Assembly: GCA_002007465.1 (NCBI GenBank)
Contig: LNAC01000032.1
Span: 9,875,217-9,939,216, forward strand
Direction: 5' to 3'
Origin: Ailurus styani
Taxonomy: Eukaryota; Chordata; Mammalia; Carnivora; Ailuridae
DNA: 64,000 nt
Of this stretch, positions 24,915-36,175 are shown one piece after another. Every line of letters begins with the position of its first letter. The first letter of the stretch is position 1. The notes under the pieces are model-generated. The model ran no database searches. It had not been told where the DNA came from and saw only the letters and a program-made list of their open reading frames with translations. The position numbers and the translations under genes were made by a program.

Positions 24915-25681
24915 TAAGACTTTTGTTCATCAAAGGACACAACTGACTGTGAAGAAGTAACCTATGGAATAGAAAAAGAGATCTGCAAATCATGGATCTG
25001 ATAAGGGGTTAATATCCAGAATATACAAAGACTCCTACAACACAACTAGAAAAAAATCAAATAACCTGATTAAGAAACGTCAATAGACATTTCTCCAACA
25101 ATGATGAAAAAGAAAAAAAAAAAAAGGCTAACAAGCATCTGTAAAGACACTAAATATCACTAGTCATCAGTGAAATACAAATCAAAACCCAGCGAGGGAT
25201 CATCTGATACCCACTAGGATAGCTACTATTGAAAAAATTAAAATTAAAATAAACTGAAAATAACAAGTATTGGCAGGGATTTGGAAAAGCTGGAACCCTT
25301 GTGCACTGCTGGTGGGACCATAAACTACTGTGTAAACCATAGTGGAATAATGTGGATACTATGGAAAACAGTATGATGGTTCCTCAAAAAATTAAAATAG
25401 AACTAGTTAATGATCCAGCAATCCATCTTCAGGATATATAGCCAAAAGAACTGAAAGCAGGGTCAAAGAGACAACTGCACAGCCATGTTCATAAGCAGCA
25501 CTGTTCACAAAAGCCAAGAGGTGGGAGCAACACAAATGTCCATCAAAGGATGAACAGATAAACAAAATGTGGTACATACATACAATGTACCTGCAGCCTT
25601 AAAATGAAAGGAAATCCTGTTACATCCTACCTCATGGACGAACTGTGAGGACACTATGGTGAGTGAAATAAGCCAGTCACA

Positions 25682-25897
25682 TGGGCACCTAGGTGGCTCA
25701 ATCAGTTAAGCCTTCGGTTCAGGTCATGATCCCGGGGTCCTGGGATCAAGCCCAGAGTTGGCCTCTCTGCTCAGTGGGAAGCCTGTTTATCCCTCTGCCT
25801 GCTGCTCCCCCTGCTTGTGCACATGCGTGCACACTCTCGCTCTCTCTCTGCCAAATAAATAAATAAAAGCTTTTTTAAAAAAAGAGAGAGAGAGAGA
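25682..25897 (+). mobile_element. SINEC, first of a tandem pair in L1
   Basis: Head gggcacctaggtggctcaatc, A/GA-rich tail ending (GA)n. It is directly followed by another SINE. Outer duplication CCAGTCACA at 25673-25681. Confidence 0.92.
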
Positions 25898-26089
25898 GGG
25901 ACACCAGGTGGCTCAGTCACTGAGTGACTGCCTTCAGCTCAGGTCATGATCCCAGGATTGTGGGATCAAGTCCTACGTCAGGCTCCTACAAGGAGCCTGC
26001 TTCTTCCTCTTCTACTAACCGCCCCCCGCCCTGCTTGTGTGCTGTCAAATAAATAAATAAAATCTTAAAATTAAAAAAAAAGAAAGTAC
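25898..26089 (+). mobile_element. SINEC, second of a tandem pair in L1
   Basis: Head gggacaccaggtggctcagtc. The shared outer duplication CCAGTCACA is at 26090-26098. Confidence 0.92.
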
Positions 26090-26431
26090 CCAGTCACAAA
26101 AGGACAAATACTATATGATTCCACTAGTATAAGGTATCTAAAATAGTCAAATCCATAGATACAGAAAGTAGAATGGTGGTTATCAGGTTGGGAGAAAGGA
26201 GCAAAGGAGAATTCTTGTTTTAATGGGTTTCACTTCTGCAAAATGAAAAATTTCAGATCTCTTCCACAACAATGTAAATATGCTTAATACTGAAACTGTA
26301 CACTTAAAAATAGATAAGGTGCTAAAGTCTTTTTTACAATTAAAAAAGACACACTTTAAAAAAAGTTAAATTATAAAACTATATAGCTATATATAAGAGC
26401 AATGACCCCATTTTTGTTTTGAAAAAATAAA

Positions 26432-26600
26432 TACAGCTAACATTTGAGTGCATACTATATGTCAAGCTCTGATTTAGGCACTTACTATGTATTAATGCTG
26501 TTAACCCTACAACAACTATAACAAGTTGATAATGCTATTACCATCCTATTTTACAGATGAGAAAACTGAGACATGGGTTACTTAGCATGTCCAAAAAACA
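26432..26600 (+). mobile_element. MIR
   Basis: MIR order: cagctaacatttgagtgcat, ggcacttactatgta, then ttttacagatgagaaaactg. Confidence 0.85.
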
Positions 26601-26614
26601 CAAAGCCAGGTTTT

Positions 26615-26814
26615 TTTGGTTTGGTTTGCAGGGTTTTTTCTAAGATTTATTTATTTATTTATTTGAGAGAGACAGATCACAAATGGGGGGGGGCAGAGGG
26701 AGAGGGAGCAGACTCCCCACTAAGCAGGGAGCCCAATGTGGGGCTCAATCCCACAGCCTGAGATAATGACCTGAATGGAAGGCAAACACTTAACTGAGCC
26801 ACCCAGGTGCCCCT
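26615..26814 (-). mobile_element. SINEC, tandem pair (left)
   Basis: Ends gagccacccaggtgccccta and abuts the next antisense SINE. Outer duplication CAAAGCCAGGTTTT at 26601-26614. Confidence 0.9.
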
Positions 26815-27032
26815 AAAGATTTACTTATTTGAAAGAGAGAGCACATGCACAGGCACACATTTGGGGCAGGGGCAGGGGGTGGACAGAGAAAGAGGGAGAG
26901 AGAGAATCCTCAAGCAGACTCCCCTCTGAGTGCAGAGCCCAATGTGGGACTTGATCCCAGGATTCTGGGATCATGACCGGAGCCAAAATCCATAGTTGGC
27001 CACTTAAACAGGTGGGCCACCCAAGCACCCAC
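26815..27032 (-). mobile_element. SINEC, tandem pair (right)
   Basis: Starts aagatttacttatttgaaag and ends gggccacccaagcaccc. The outer duplication returns as CAAAGCCAAGTTTT at 27033-27046, one mismatch. Confidence 0.9.
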
Positions 27033-27349
27033 CAAAGCCAAGTTTTAAATAGAGACCATCTTCACACACTATCCATGCTCTTAACCTCTATGTAATATAC
27101 ATTAAAAAGCCTGGAAAGATAATAAACTAAACTATTAACATTCTCTTAGATTCTTTCTGATCATGACGGAGTTTTCACTTCATAATCTTCTATTAAATTT
27201 ATGAAAAGATTATATACTGCTTTTTATAATGAAAAGCAAAAGGAGATATTGACATTTTCAAAAAGTATACTTAATCTAACAGCAAGGTCTCTATCCCTAC
27301 TAACAATGACTTTATTTACTTGTACATCTGGACTCAGACTCTCCACTAC

Positions 27350-27700
27350 AGTAAAACTAATCTATTTACTATAACACGCTTTTTCAGCTTGCTTCCCTAC
27401 TTCCATAAACTATCCTTCCCCTGGAATATCGTCTCCTACACTCTAACGCTCACCTTCTGATTTACCCTTTCACTTTTAGTTATTTTGTAATTTACCAAAA
27501 TCCAGTTCTTAACTCACCTCCTTCAGAAGACCTTCCTGTCCTTACCTATATCATTTTTCACCAATTTAGTAAGCTGCTTTGAAAAAACTGCCCTATAGAG
27601 GTTTTATCTGTGTCCCTCATAGAGCCATCAACAAAGTTCCTTGAAGATGTTACTACTCCTTCTCCTACAGGCAAGAGCACTCCAGGGGCATAAAATATAC
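27350..27700 (+). mobile_element. Probable L2 fragment
   Basis: Contains cttcccctggaatatcgtc and tcacctccttcagaagaccttcctgtcc, which resemble the L2 segment around the conserved cctcagagaggccttcc block. Confidence 0.5.
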
Positions 27701-27975
27701 TTAGCACCAACATCTATAGAGTTTCAAAAACTTTCCTACTAGAAACAAAAGCTCCTTAGAGATAGGACTGATTCCAGATCTAGGATGGGGAAATTACAGG
27801 GTAAAATGATTTGTCTTGGAAAAGTCAGAAGGCCAGGAAGCAATCAAAGACTAATGCAGGATGGTCAAAAGGATATAGAACCCACTTTGAAAGTGGTATT
27901 GCTGACTGAAATTGAGACAATCTGAACATCCAAAAGAATAAGGATTGTTACTTATTTTAATGTTTAATGAAGGAA

Positions 27976-28166
27976 GGGGCACCTGGGAGGCCCAGCCAGT
28001 TAAGTACCTGACTCTGGATTTTGGCTGGGGTTGTGATCTCAGGGTCATGAGACTGAGCCCACTTCCGGCTCCCCACTGAGTGTGGCGTCTGGTTGGGATT
28101 CTCTCTCCCTCTCCCTCTGCCCCTCCCTCCTGTGCTCACAAGCATTCTTTCTCTCTCAGAGTGGGG
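27976..28166 (+). mobile_element. Older SINEC
   Basis: Head ggggcacctgggaggcccagc and CT-rich middle, with almost no A tail left. AATGAAGG repeats on both sides (27966-27973 and 28167-28174). Confidence 0.88.
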
Positions 28167-28689
28167 AATGAAGGGGAAAAAAATCCAAAGGATTTTTGAG
28201 GAATGAGGAAACTACAACAAACATTTGTGATCCCTGGAATTGACCAATATATTACCATTACATGTCTTCTGAGTAGGAATCTTACCATTTTTAGATAGAA
28301 CATAGTTTATTAACCAGTTGATGAGGAAGAACTTCCTTAGAGGGAAAAAAAAAATCAGCTAGTAAATGACAGAATGGGGCTGGAAGGGGAATCACTATTT
28401 ACAACACTTACTGAAATAGTTATCAGGCAACGATCGTCATGGAGACTAACACCACTTGGAGGAAGATCACTGAAGAAAAGCATATTCTCATCATGTCAGA
28501 GTATCACCCTACAGATTACACAGTCACTGCAAAGTGAAAAATATTTGTTTACACTGGTGATCTGGCAGCAATCTCTTTAACCAAATGATCAAATTTTGGA
28601 GTGGGACAATCAGGCATTCTGTGTCTCCTAATGTGATAAAATACAAGGTACGCAGCATCACCTAGGAGTCTTTTCAAGTGAATCTTGAC

Positions 28690-29990
28690 AGATTCTGGTT
28701 AGGCCCTTGAACCTAATATCTGGCTTAAGAAAAATACAGGGGATAAAAGAACAACTTAAAGACACTACAAGGAAATAATGAGATAATCAAGAGTACGTGA
28801 CACTGAGTTAATAATAAGATAATCAAGAATATGTGACGTGCTACAAAACGACTGAATAGTCTCTTTAAAAAGTCAGCATCAAAATGGAGCTACCCTACGA
28901 CCCAGCAATCGCACTACTGGGTATTTATCCTAAAGACACAAAGGTAGTGATCCTCAGGGGCACGTGCACCCGAATGTTTATAGCAGCAATGTCCACAATA
29001 GCCAAACTATGGAAAGAACCTAGATGTCCATCAACAGATGAATGGATAAAGAAGATGTGGTATATATATACAATGGAATATTATGCAGCTATCAAAAGAA
29101 ACGAAATCTTGCCATTCGCAACGACATGGATGGAACTGGAGGGTATTATGCTGAGCGAAATAAGTCAATCAGAGAAAGACAATTATCATATGATCTCTCT
29201 GATATGAGGAACTTGAGGGGCAGGGTGGGGGGTTGTGGGGGGTAGGGAGGGAAAAATAATGAAACAAGATGTGATGGGGAAGGAGACAAACCATAAGAGA
29301 CTTCAAATCTCATAAAACAAACTGAGGGTTACTGGGGGGTGGGAGGGTAGGGATAGGGTGGATGGGTTATGGACATTGGGGAGGGTTTGTGCTTTGGTGA
29401 GGGCTGTGAAAGATGTAAGCCTGATGATTCACAGACCTGTACCCCTTGGGCAAATAATAAAAATAAAATTAAAAAAAAAAAAAAGTCAGCATCATGAAAT
29501 AAAGATGAGAGAACTCTTCTAAATTAAAAGAGACTGAGAGACATAGCAACTCAATGTTATTAGTGAGCTCCAATTAAGATCTTAATTTCAAAAAACAACA
29601 AAAAGCAAAAAATACAACTGTTAAAGATGCCTGGGGGATAACTGAGAAATCTGAATAGGACTGACTGTTAAATGATGTTAGGGAATTCTCATCCATTTTC
29701 TTAAGTGTAATCATGGCACTGTAATTAAGAAAGAAGAATGTCCTTGTCATTAAAAGAGGCATGCTGAATCTTTAACAGGTGTAGTGTCATGTTGTCTATG
29801 ACTTACTCTCAGTTTCAACAAATACACAAGTGCAATACACACACAAGCAGACACAAATAAAGCAAACAGGACAAAATGTTAATTTAGATGATGGGTATAC
29901 TACAATTAGTTATTAATATTCTTTAAACTTTTCTGTATGTTTGAAATTTTTCACAATAAAAAGCTAGGGAAACTTTAAATAAAGTTGTAA
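28690..29990 (+). mobile_element. Old L1ME-type 3' end, interrupted
   Basis: The right part ends with aacttttctgtatgtttgaa and tttttcacaataaaaagc, the terminal block of L1ME-like elements. Similar tails occur at 46480-47115 and 52385-52975. Split by the younger L1 at 28882-29480. Confidence 0.6.
28882..29480 (+). mobile_element. Young 5'-truncated carnivore L1
   Basis: The 3' end of ORF2 remains open for 107 codons from 28884 and includes LPYDPAIALLGIYPKD and CPSTDEWIKKMWYIYTMEYY. A G-rich 3' UTR and an A tail follow. A perfect duplication AAAAAGTCAGCATCA lies at 28867-28881 and about 29480-29494. Without the endonuclease and RT domains it cannot mobilise. Confidence 0.93.
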
Positions 29991-30044
29991 AATAAGTAAG
30001 GGGAAAAATAACTCCTTGTCTCTTTCACTTAGCATCTCCTTGTG

Positions 30045-30125
30045 GTTTATTTTTTTCTTAATTAAAGCATACTTCACATATAATATTAGTTTCAGGTGCA
30101 CAACATCCTGGTTCAATCACTTTTC
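30045..30125 (-). mobile_element. Old L1 3' UTR fragment
   Basis: Short match to reversed L1 3' UTR: cttcacatataatattagtttc, then aggtgcacaac. Confidence 0.55.
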
Positions 30126-30299
30126 TTTTTTTAAAGTACTTCCTGTCTGTACAAGTAACCTTAAGTCCCTTGAGGACAGTTAAATTTTCACAGGTTTACG
30201 AATATACAAATAGCCCAACAGATGTTGTTATTCATAAGTAACATAAAAGACCAGTTTGATAAATATCAAAATGTCTGTTAATTTCAATTTCTAGCTCGG

Positions 30300-30725
30300 A
30301 TATGGAACAATATAAAGCTTTTGATGACAAGAGTTATAAGTACAGTCACACTGGAAAACAATTTGGCACCATCAAAATAAAGCTGAACACATTCATATCC
30401 TATTACTCAAGAATATTCCTGACGGGTGTATACCCAGGAGAAACTCTTGCACATAGGCACCAGGAGTTAGATTTAAGAATATTTAAAGCAGCACTGTTTA
30501 CAAGAACAAAAATCTGGAACAACCCAAATTTCCATTAACAAAAAAATGAATGAACTATGATATACGGATTCACTGGAATACCACAGAGCAATGAAAATGG
30601 ATGAACTAGAGCTACACACATGAATGAATCTCAAGAACATAATGCTAAAGAAAGCAAGTTGCATAAGAATACTTGCAGTGATTTCATTTATAAAAGTTTC
30701 AAAACGTTGAAAGTAAACAGTGCAT
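30300..30725 (+). mobile_element. Old L1 ORF2 C-terminal/3' fragment
   Basis: Recognisable L1 text: cacactggaaaacaatttgg, gtgtatacccaggagaaac, caagaacaaaaatctgg, ccacagagcaatgaaaatgg. Heavily mutated. Confidence 0.75.
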
Positions 30726-31639
30726 TATCTAAGGAATCAAACATATGGAAAAGCAAATGAATGATAAATACAAAATTCAGGATAAGTAGTTTCTCTTGTG
30801 TGAGGAACACAGTGAAGCCTTCTGGTTTTACTACTAATGTTCTTTTCAAGAACTTACGCGCTTAGTATATAGGCATTTATTGTATCATTTCTTTTTAGAT
30901 TCTATTAATGATTCACTATTAGTTTTTTATTCTACTCAAAATCTAATAATAACTGAGTAAAAAAAGAAAATAACTGACTTTAAGGTACATAAAACCTCAA
31001 TTCAAAAACAATACTAAATTATGCACATAATAACTGCACCTACATTTCTCTGCATTTATTTAATAGTGAACAATGCAAGCTTGTCAGTAGTCAAATAGTC
31101 AAACCAGTACCAATTACCAAAATAATGAGGAATAAAATAACCTCCCCTACCCAAGAAGCCATGCCCCATTTGAGGAAAAAAAACAAAAGCCATGCCCTAT
31201 TAAATGGCACCTACAGTTAACCTATTTTACTCAATGATTTAAGCTCATAGCTTGATGAATAAGACAAAGTGGCCTTTAGAATCTGATACAAAGTTTGCCC
31301 TTTTGACCTTTTATCAAGGTAGAATCAGTAAATACAGGTTCATAATATGGAGAAGTCTCTGTTACCTCTTACTTTATGATGATAAGGAAAGTACCAACAT
31401 CAAAATTTCATTTATCTTTTATACCCTAACCACTAGAGGCCTGAGCCTAAGACCCCAGTAAATGCCACACTAGCAGACCCCAGCTGACAGGATTTTAGGA
31501 ATGCTTTCCAACAGACATGGCACAGCGCTAGTGTATCAGGAAGAAGTCCCTCCTGAACCTTCCAATAAAACAGATAAATTACTGGAGACAAAAACAGGAG
31601 AGAACTTTTTTTTAATGTAAGAACACTTTAACATGAGAT
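30726..31639. other. Intronic sequence, no recognised feature
   Basis: AT-rich; no gene or repeat family recognised. Confidence 0.35.
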
Positions 31640-32025
31640 CTACTCTTTTAACAAATATAATTTTCTTTGTTGTAGGTACAATGTTGAATAGCAGATGTCT
31701 AGAGCCTATTCATCTTCTGTGACTCAAACTTTAAGGCCAGTGATTAGCAGCTCCCCATTTCTCCCTCCTCCCAGCCCCTGGCAGCCATCATTACATTCTT
31801 CAATTCTATGAACCTATTTTAAATAACTCATGTAAGTGGAATCATGCAGTGTCTTTCTGTAACTGGCTTATTGTAGGTAGCACAATGTAGCATACTGCAG
31901 AATTTCCTTCTTTAAGACTGTGTTGTATTCCATTGTGTGTATATATCACAATTTGTTTATCCATTCACCCATCCGTGAACATTCTGGTTGTTTCCACAAC
32001 TTAGCAGCTGTGAACAGTGCTACAA
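31640..32025 (-). mobile_element. Old L1 fragment
   Basis: Reversed L1 text: gtaagtggaatcatgcagtg, ggcttattgtaggtagc, attccattgtgtgtatata, gtttatccattcacccatcc. Confidence 0.78.
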
Positions 32026-32555
32026 GAAGAGAACTTATGTACAATGTATAATTCGAGGGAAGAATCACAGGGTTCTTCTACCAGGTTCAACTACAGCTGC
32101 CAAACACATAGCGAAAAGAAGACATAGCCTACTGTGTGTTGAACTGCTCTTTATTCAAAGTCAGACACAAAACTGATACCAATCAAAGAAATCAAAATAA
32201 AAACACATAACTGTTGAGCTAGGAGTACTACCTGCCCAAGCATGAATAAGCAAATGCCTCATGTTAAAACAGGAGATCAGGAGAGGTTCGTGATCAAGCA
32301 GAAGGGTAATAATTATATTTATACTCCATTACACTAAAACTTTACTATGCAGAGATTTACAATGGTTGCTCTATAGAGTACGCCTGCCTATAGTACATCT
32401 ACTAAATGGGTTTGCTATCAATACCAGGGACAATTCCTCATTAGTACAGGAGTTACCATGCTATTGCTTCTCCCTTCTAACAACTGAAGTATGTGCTTAG
32501 CTATGTGTTTATGTGTCTGTTACATCACCCCTACCAAATTTACTAACGCCAAACT
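32026..32555. other. Intronic sequence, no recognised feature
   Basis: No gene, RNA gene or repeat family recognised. Confidence 0.35.
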
Positions 32556-32569
32556 AAAAATTTTGTATG

Positions 32570-32737
32570 CTGGGACGCCTGGGTGGCTCAGCTAAGCATC
32601 TGCCTTTGGCTCAGGTCATGATCCCAGGGTCCTTCTTGATCAGCAAGGGGCCTGCTTCTCCCTCTCCCTGTCACTCCCCCTGCTTGTGTTCTCTCTCTCT
32701 CTCTGACAAATAAACAAATAAAATCTTTTAAAAAAAT
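32570..32737 (+). mobile_element. SINEC with internal deletions
   Basis: Shorter than the family standard: part of the head and the segment after the B box are missing. Perfect 14-bp duplication AAAAATTTTGTATG at 32556-32569 and 32738-32751, so the shortening is not decay at the ends. Confidence 0.94.
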
Positions 32738-32751
32738 AAAAATTTTGTATG

Positions 32752-33454
32752 AAAAAGATTCATCCCCCACACCAAAAAATGACTAAAACTTCTATCTACA
32801 AACTGCATGAATATAAGATCATATCTACTTCTACCAGGCCTTCAATCTCTAAAAACAAAACAAAACAAAGCAAAAACTGAGTTAACTAAAGACTTGTTCA
32901 ACTTTTGATTACCCACCAACCAAACGATGCTTGCTTTTTACAAGTTCTACTAGAATATAAATATAACTCATGCCAAAACCCCAGTATAACTGCTTATAAG
33001 CATGTCAATAAAAGGATTATCTCCACTGACCACCACAATGTCCTCAAACCAACAATGCTCTTTTATAAGGTCAATGAGCTTTATAAGAAGCAATGATAGT
33101 TGTACCCAACCACCTAACTTCCAGCAGTACCTAGGGATGAGATAATGTGAGGAATTTAAAGATAATGCCTATAAATACAAAGCATAATATGGTCATATCT
33201 CCATCAGTGATGAAGATGAGTTCCAGAAACATGCTGCATTATCAGGAACTTTGTTATGGAAGGACAAAGAGTTTCAGAGGGCACGGTCACATTTCAAAGA
33301 TGCCAAATGCTGGAAGGGCAATTCCTTCCTCAGTTTCCAACTCCAACCCCCAAGATGCCCAGCTACTCACTTTCTTTCCGGAGACCCAAATCACCTTACC
33401 TTGCCACTGCTTCTTTGAAAGAATCTACTGCAAGTAAATTCAAAATTCTGTTCA
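32752..33454. other. Intronic sequence, no recognised gene
   Basis: Overlapping 96- and 127-codon plus-strand frames (33147-33639) run into the L1 3' UTR that follows and have no recognisable domain. Confidence 0.4.
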
Positions 33455-33745
33455 AAATTTTCATAAACAGATGGAAGCAGGGGGGGAAAGAGGCAAAATG
33501 GGTGAAGGGGAGTAGGAGATATAGGCTTCCAGTTTCAGAACAAGTAAGTCATAGGAATAAAAGGCACAGCATAGGACATACAGTCAATGATACTGTAATA
33601 CGGTTGTATAGTGACAGACGGCAGCTACACTTTTGGTAAGCACAGCCTAGGGCAGAGAGATAGTGAATCACTATGCTGTACACCTAAAACTAATGTATCA
33701 TTGTGTGTCAACTATAGTCAAACTAAAACACTTAAAAAAATGATG
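33455..33745 (+). mobile_element. L1 3' UTR fragment
   Basis: Same block order as the tail of the L1 at 43437-45800: gatataggcttccagtttcag, gtacacctaaaactaatg, tcattgtgtgtcaactatag. Confidence 0.78.
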
Positions 33746-34215
33746 AAAAAGTTCTAAATACTGTGAGAATTACTAAAATGTGACAGAGACACAAAAGTAA
33801 GCAAATGCAATTAGAAAAATGGGGCTAAGAGACTTGCTTGACACAGGACTGTCATAAACCTTCAATTTGTAAAAAACACAGTATGTGTAAAGCACAATAA
33901 AGCAAGCACAATAAAATAGGTGTATATATGTGTGTGTGCATATACATATATAGGTATACTTACCTATATACACCTCCATTTCTAGCTTTTAATTTCTCTC
34001 AGCAATGATATATATTTTTTAGTGTAGTGATCTTTCATTGCTTTTATTAGATTTTTCCTAGTTGTTTGATTTCCTTGGGTGCTACCGTAAGCAACACCTT
34101 TTATAATTTTATTTTTCAATAGCAATTATGTAGAAATAAAAATTGTTTTGTAATTTTAAAAAAACAAAAATAAAATTTTCATAAACAAATGATACTTCTC
34201 CTTAAACATTTTTAA
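33746..34215. other. Intronic sequence with short TA/TG-rich tract
   Basis: A TATATGTGTGTGTGCATATA-type stretch at about 33920-33970. Nothing else recognised. Confidence 0.4.
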
Positions 34216-34231
34216 ACCTTCCTTTATAACT

Positions 34232-34434
34232 GGGACACCTGGGTGGCTCAGTTGGTTAAGGATCTGCCTTCAGCTTAGGTCATGATCCCAGGGTCCTGGA
34301 ATCAAGTCCTACATCCGACTCCTTGCTCCATGAGGAGCCTGCTTCTCCCTCTGCCCGTTGCTCCCCCTGGCTGTGCACACTCACGGACACACTCTCTCTC
34401 TGGCAAATAAATAAATAAAATCTTAAAAAAAAAA
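34232..34434 (+). mobile_element. SINEC
   Basis: Head ggacacctgggtggctcagtt, CT-rich middle, AATAAATAAAATCTT tail. Decayed duplication ccttcctttataac/cttccttataattcc. Confidence 0.93.
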
Positions 34435-34530
34435 ACTTCCTTATAATTCCTTATAACTAAGTGTAATAGTATTAGACATGAGGCTCCATGCATAATAAAA
34501 CCACTCACTGAACACTGTGCTAAGTATCTT

Positions 34531-34619
34531 GTGTGTTTTTTGTTTTTTGTTTTTTTGTTTTGTTTTGTTTTTTATTTATTCATTTGACAGAGAGAGAGAG
34601 ATCACAAATAGGCAGAAGC

Positions 34620-34654
<35 letters not shown>

Positions 34655-34766
34655 GAAGCAGGCTCCCCGATGAGCAGGGAGCCCGATCGAGCCTTGATCC
34701 CAGGACCCTGAGATCATGACCTGAGCGGAAGGCAGAGGCTTTAACCCACTGAGCCACCCAGGTGCC
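34531..34766 (-). mobile_element. Young SINEC with (GA)n expansion
   Basis: T/G-rich tail, a GA run at about 34626-34651, head gagccacccaggtgcc. Duplication CTGTGCTAAGTAT at 34515-34527 and 34767-34779. Confidence 0.94.
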
Positions 34767-34779
34767 CTGTGCTAAGTAT

Positions 34780-35340
34780 TTTTGCATGCTCTCTTATTCA
34801 CCTTCCCCTCAACTCCATGAAAAGGATACGCCATTAGCCCTCTATTATAAATTTAAGAGAGAACTTTGGCCAAGGACCTGGTAGTAAAGATTTAACTCCA
34901 GGTCAGACTATAAACCCAGTCTCCTTCCACTCATACTATACTCTTTAAAGTTCTTATATCTTATAAATGGTTACAAATCACTCAGGTCCTTCTCAGTTGA
35001 TCCTTTAACTACAAAGTAGCATCTGCCCTGGGCTATTTACGAAGGGCTTGAATGCTCTTTGCTTTCCTTCTCAGGCCCATTGACCCTTTAGTTAAGAAAC
35101 TGAATGCCTACAGTGTACAAGGTAGAGAAAATGAAAATATGTAAAGCAGAGCCTCCATTCTCAAAATATTCTTACAGACTCCTAGGAACTAGGTGTAAAC
35201 TATTACACTACTATGAAAACTAGTAAACTACTATTAAATAAGAATGGACACTTCTATAAGGAAATGCCATCAAACATCAGAAAAGCTCAATTTTCAAGTA
35301 AAAGGGATTTTACTCATATAAAGAAGGAAAACTTTTCTTA
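34780..35340. other. Intronic sequence, possible MIR trace
   Basis: About 34800-34940 loosely follows MIR order (aaggatacgccattagccc, then aaatttaagagagaactttgg). Not otherwise recognised. Confidence 0.35.
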
Positions 35341-35355
35341 AAATTAAACATCTTA

Positions 35356-35458
35356 GGGGCACCTAGCTGGCTTAGTCAGAAGAACATGCGACTCTTGATC
35401 TCAGGGTTGTGAGGTCGAGCCCCACACCAGATACACAGATTACTAAAAAAAAAAAAAA
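35356..35458 (+). mobile_element. Short tRNA-head-only carnivore SINE
   Basis: ggggcacctagctggcttag head, B-box region gggttgtgaggtcgagcccc, a gattact stretch and an A tail. Confidence 0.87.
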
Positions 35459-35542
35459 CTTAAAAAATGAATTAAGCAGATAAAAATATTTTTTTACCTT
35501 AAGCATAAAACACAGCATAATACTAAAAAGACCTAACACTGA

Positions 35543-35732
35543 GAGGCACCTGGGTGGCTCACTCGGGCATCCAACTCTTGATTTTGGAACCGGTGGTGAT
35601 TTCAGGGTCCTGAGAATGGGCCAGACGACAGGCTCCCGCTCAGTGGGGAGTCTGCTTGAGATTCTTTCCCTCTCCCTCAACACCCCTCCCCCTTGCAAGT
35701 GTGTGCTCTCTTTAATAAATAATATGTTTTAA
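35543..35732 (+). mobile_element. Older SINEC
   Basis: Head gaggcacctgggtggctcac, short CT-rich middle, tail aataaataatatgttttaaa. The next SINE inserted just after its tail. Confidence 0.88.
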
Positions 35733-35745
35733 AAATGTTTAAACA

Positions 35746-35950
35746 AGGGCACCTGGGTGGCTCAGGGGGTTAAAGACTCTGCCTTCGGCTCAGGTCATGA
35801 TCTCAGGGTCCTGGGATCGAGGCCCACATCGGGCTCCCTGCTCAGTGGGTAGCCTGCCTCCTCCTCTCTCTCTGCCTGCCTCTCAGCCTACTTGTGATCT
35901 CTGTCAAATAAATAAATAAAATTTTTTAGAGTCTAAATAAATAAATAAAT
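35746..35950 (+). mobile_element. Young SINEC
   Basis: Perfect 13-bp duplication AATGTTTAAACAA at 35733-35745 and 35951-35963. Tail has TGCCTACTTGTGATCTC. Confidence 0.95.
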
Positions 35951-35969
35951 AATGTTTAAACAAAACCTA

Positions 35970-36175
35970 ACACTGATTAAATTTACTAATGTGCAAAGTG
36001 TTTTACATACACTTAGTATTTCATATTCACCAAAACCCTGTACTATCAATGGCCCCATTTTAAAAGGATGTAACATAAAACAGAGAAGTCAAGTTATTTG
36101 CCCAAAATCACACAGCTAGTAAATGATGGAGTCATGATCCAAATGCAGCGTGTACTTCTCTATTCAGCCTTGTGA
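35970..36175 (+). mobile_element. MIR
   Basis: gtgcaaagtgttttacataca, then cagagaagtcaagttatttgc, then aaaatcacacagctagtaaatg. Confidence 0.85.

Larger units (their letters stand above)
22298..26360 (+). mobile_element. Long L1 ORF2-3' UTR relic split by SINEs
   Basis: L1 sequence is continuous once the inserted SINEs are removed. gcttatgggatacagttaaag opens it, followed by RT-region text at 22850-23470, a stretch encoding FTWNLKGPQIAKT (near 24020), an ORF2 C-terminal region at 25270-25680, and a 3' UTR at 26100-26360. Frameshifts and stops abolish any product. Sense to the plus strand, antisense to METAP1. Confidence 0.85.

Noticed and set aside
28884..29207. 107-codon frame with LPYDPAIALLGIYPKD as a protein gene
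   Set aside because: It is the C-terminal end of L1 ORF2 in a 5'-truncated insertion, not a host gene.
33147..33639. Overlapping 96- and 127-codon frames as a small gene
   Set aside because: The right half is L1 3' UTR and the left half shows no domain or splice context.
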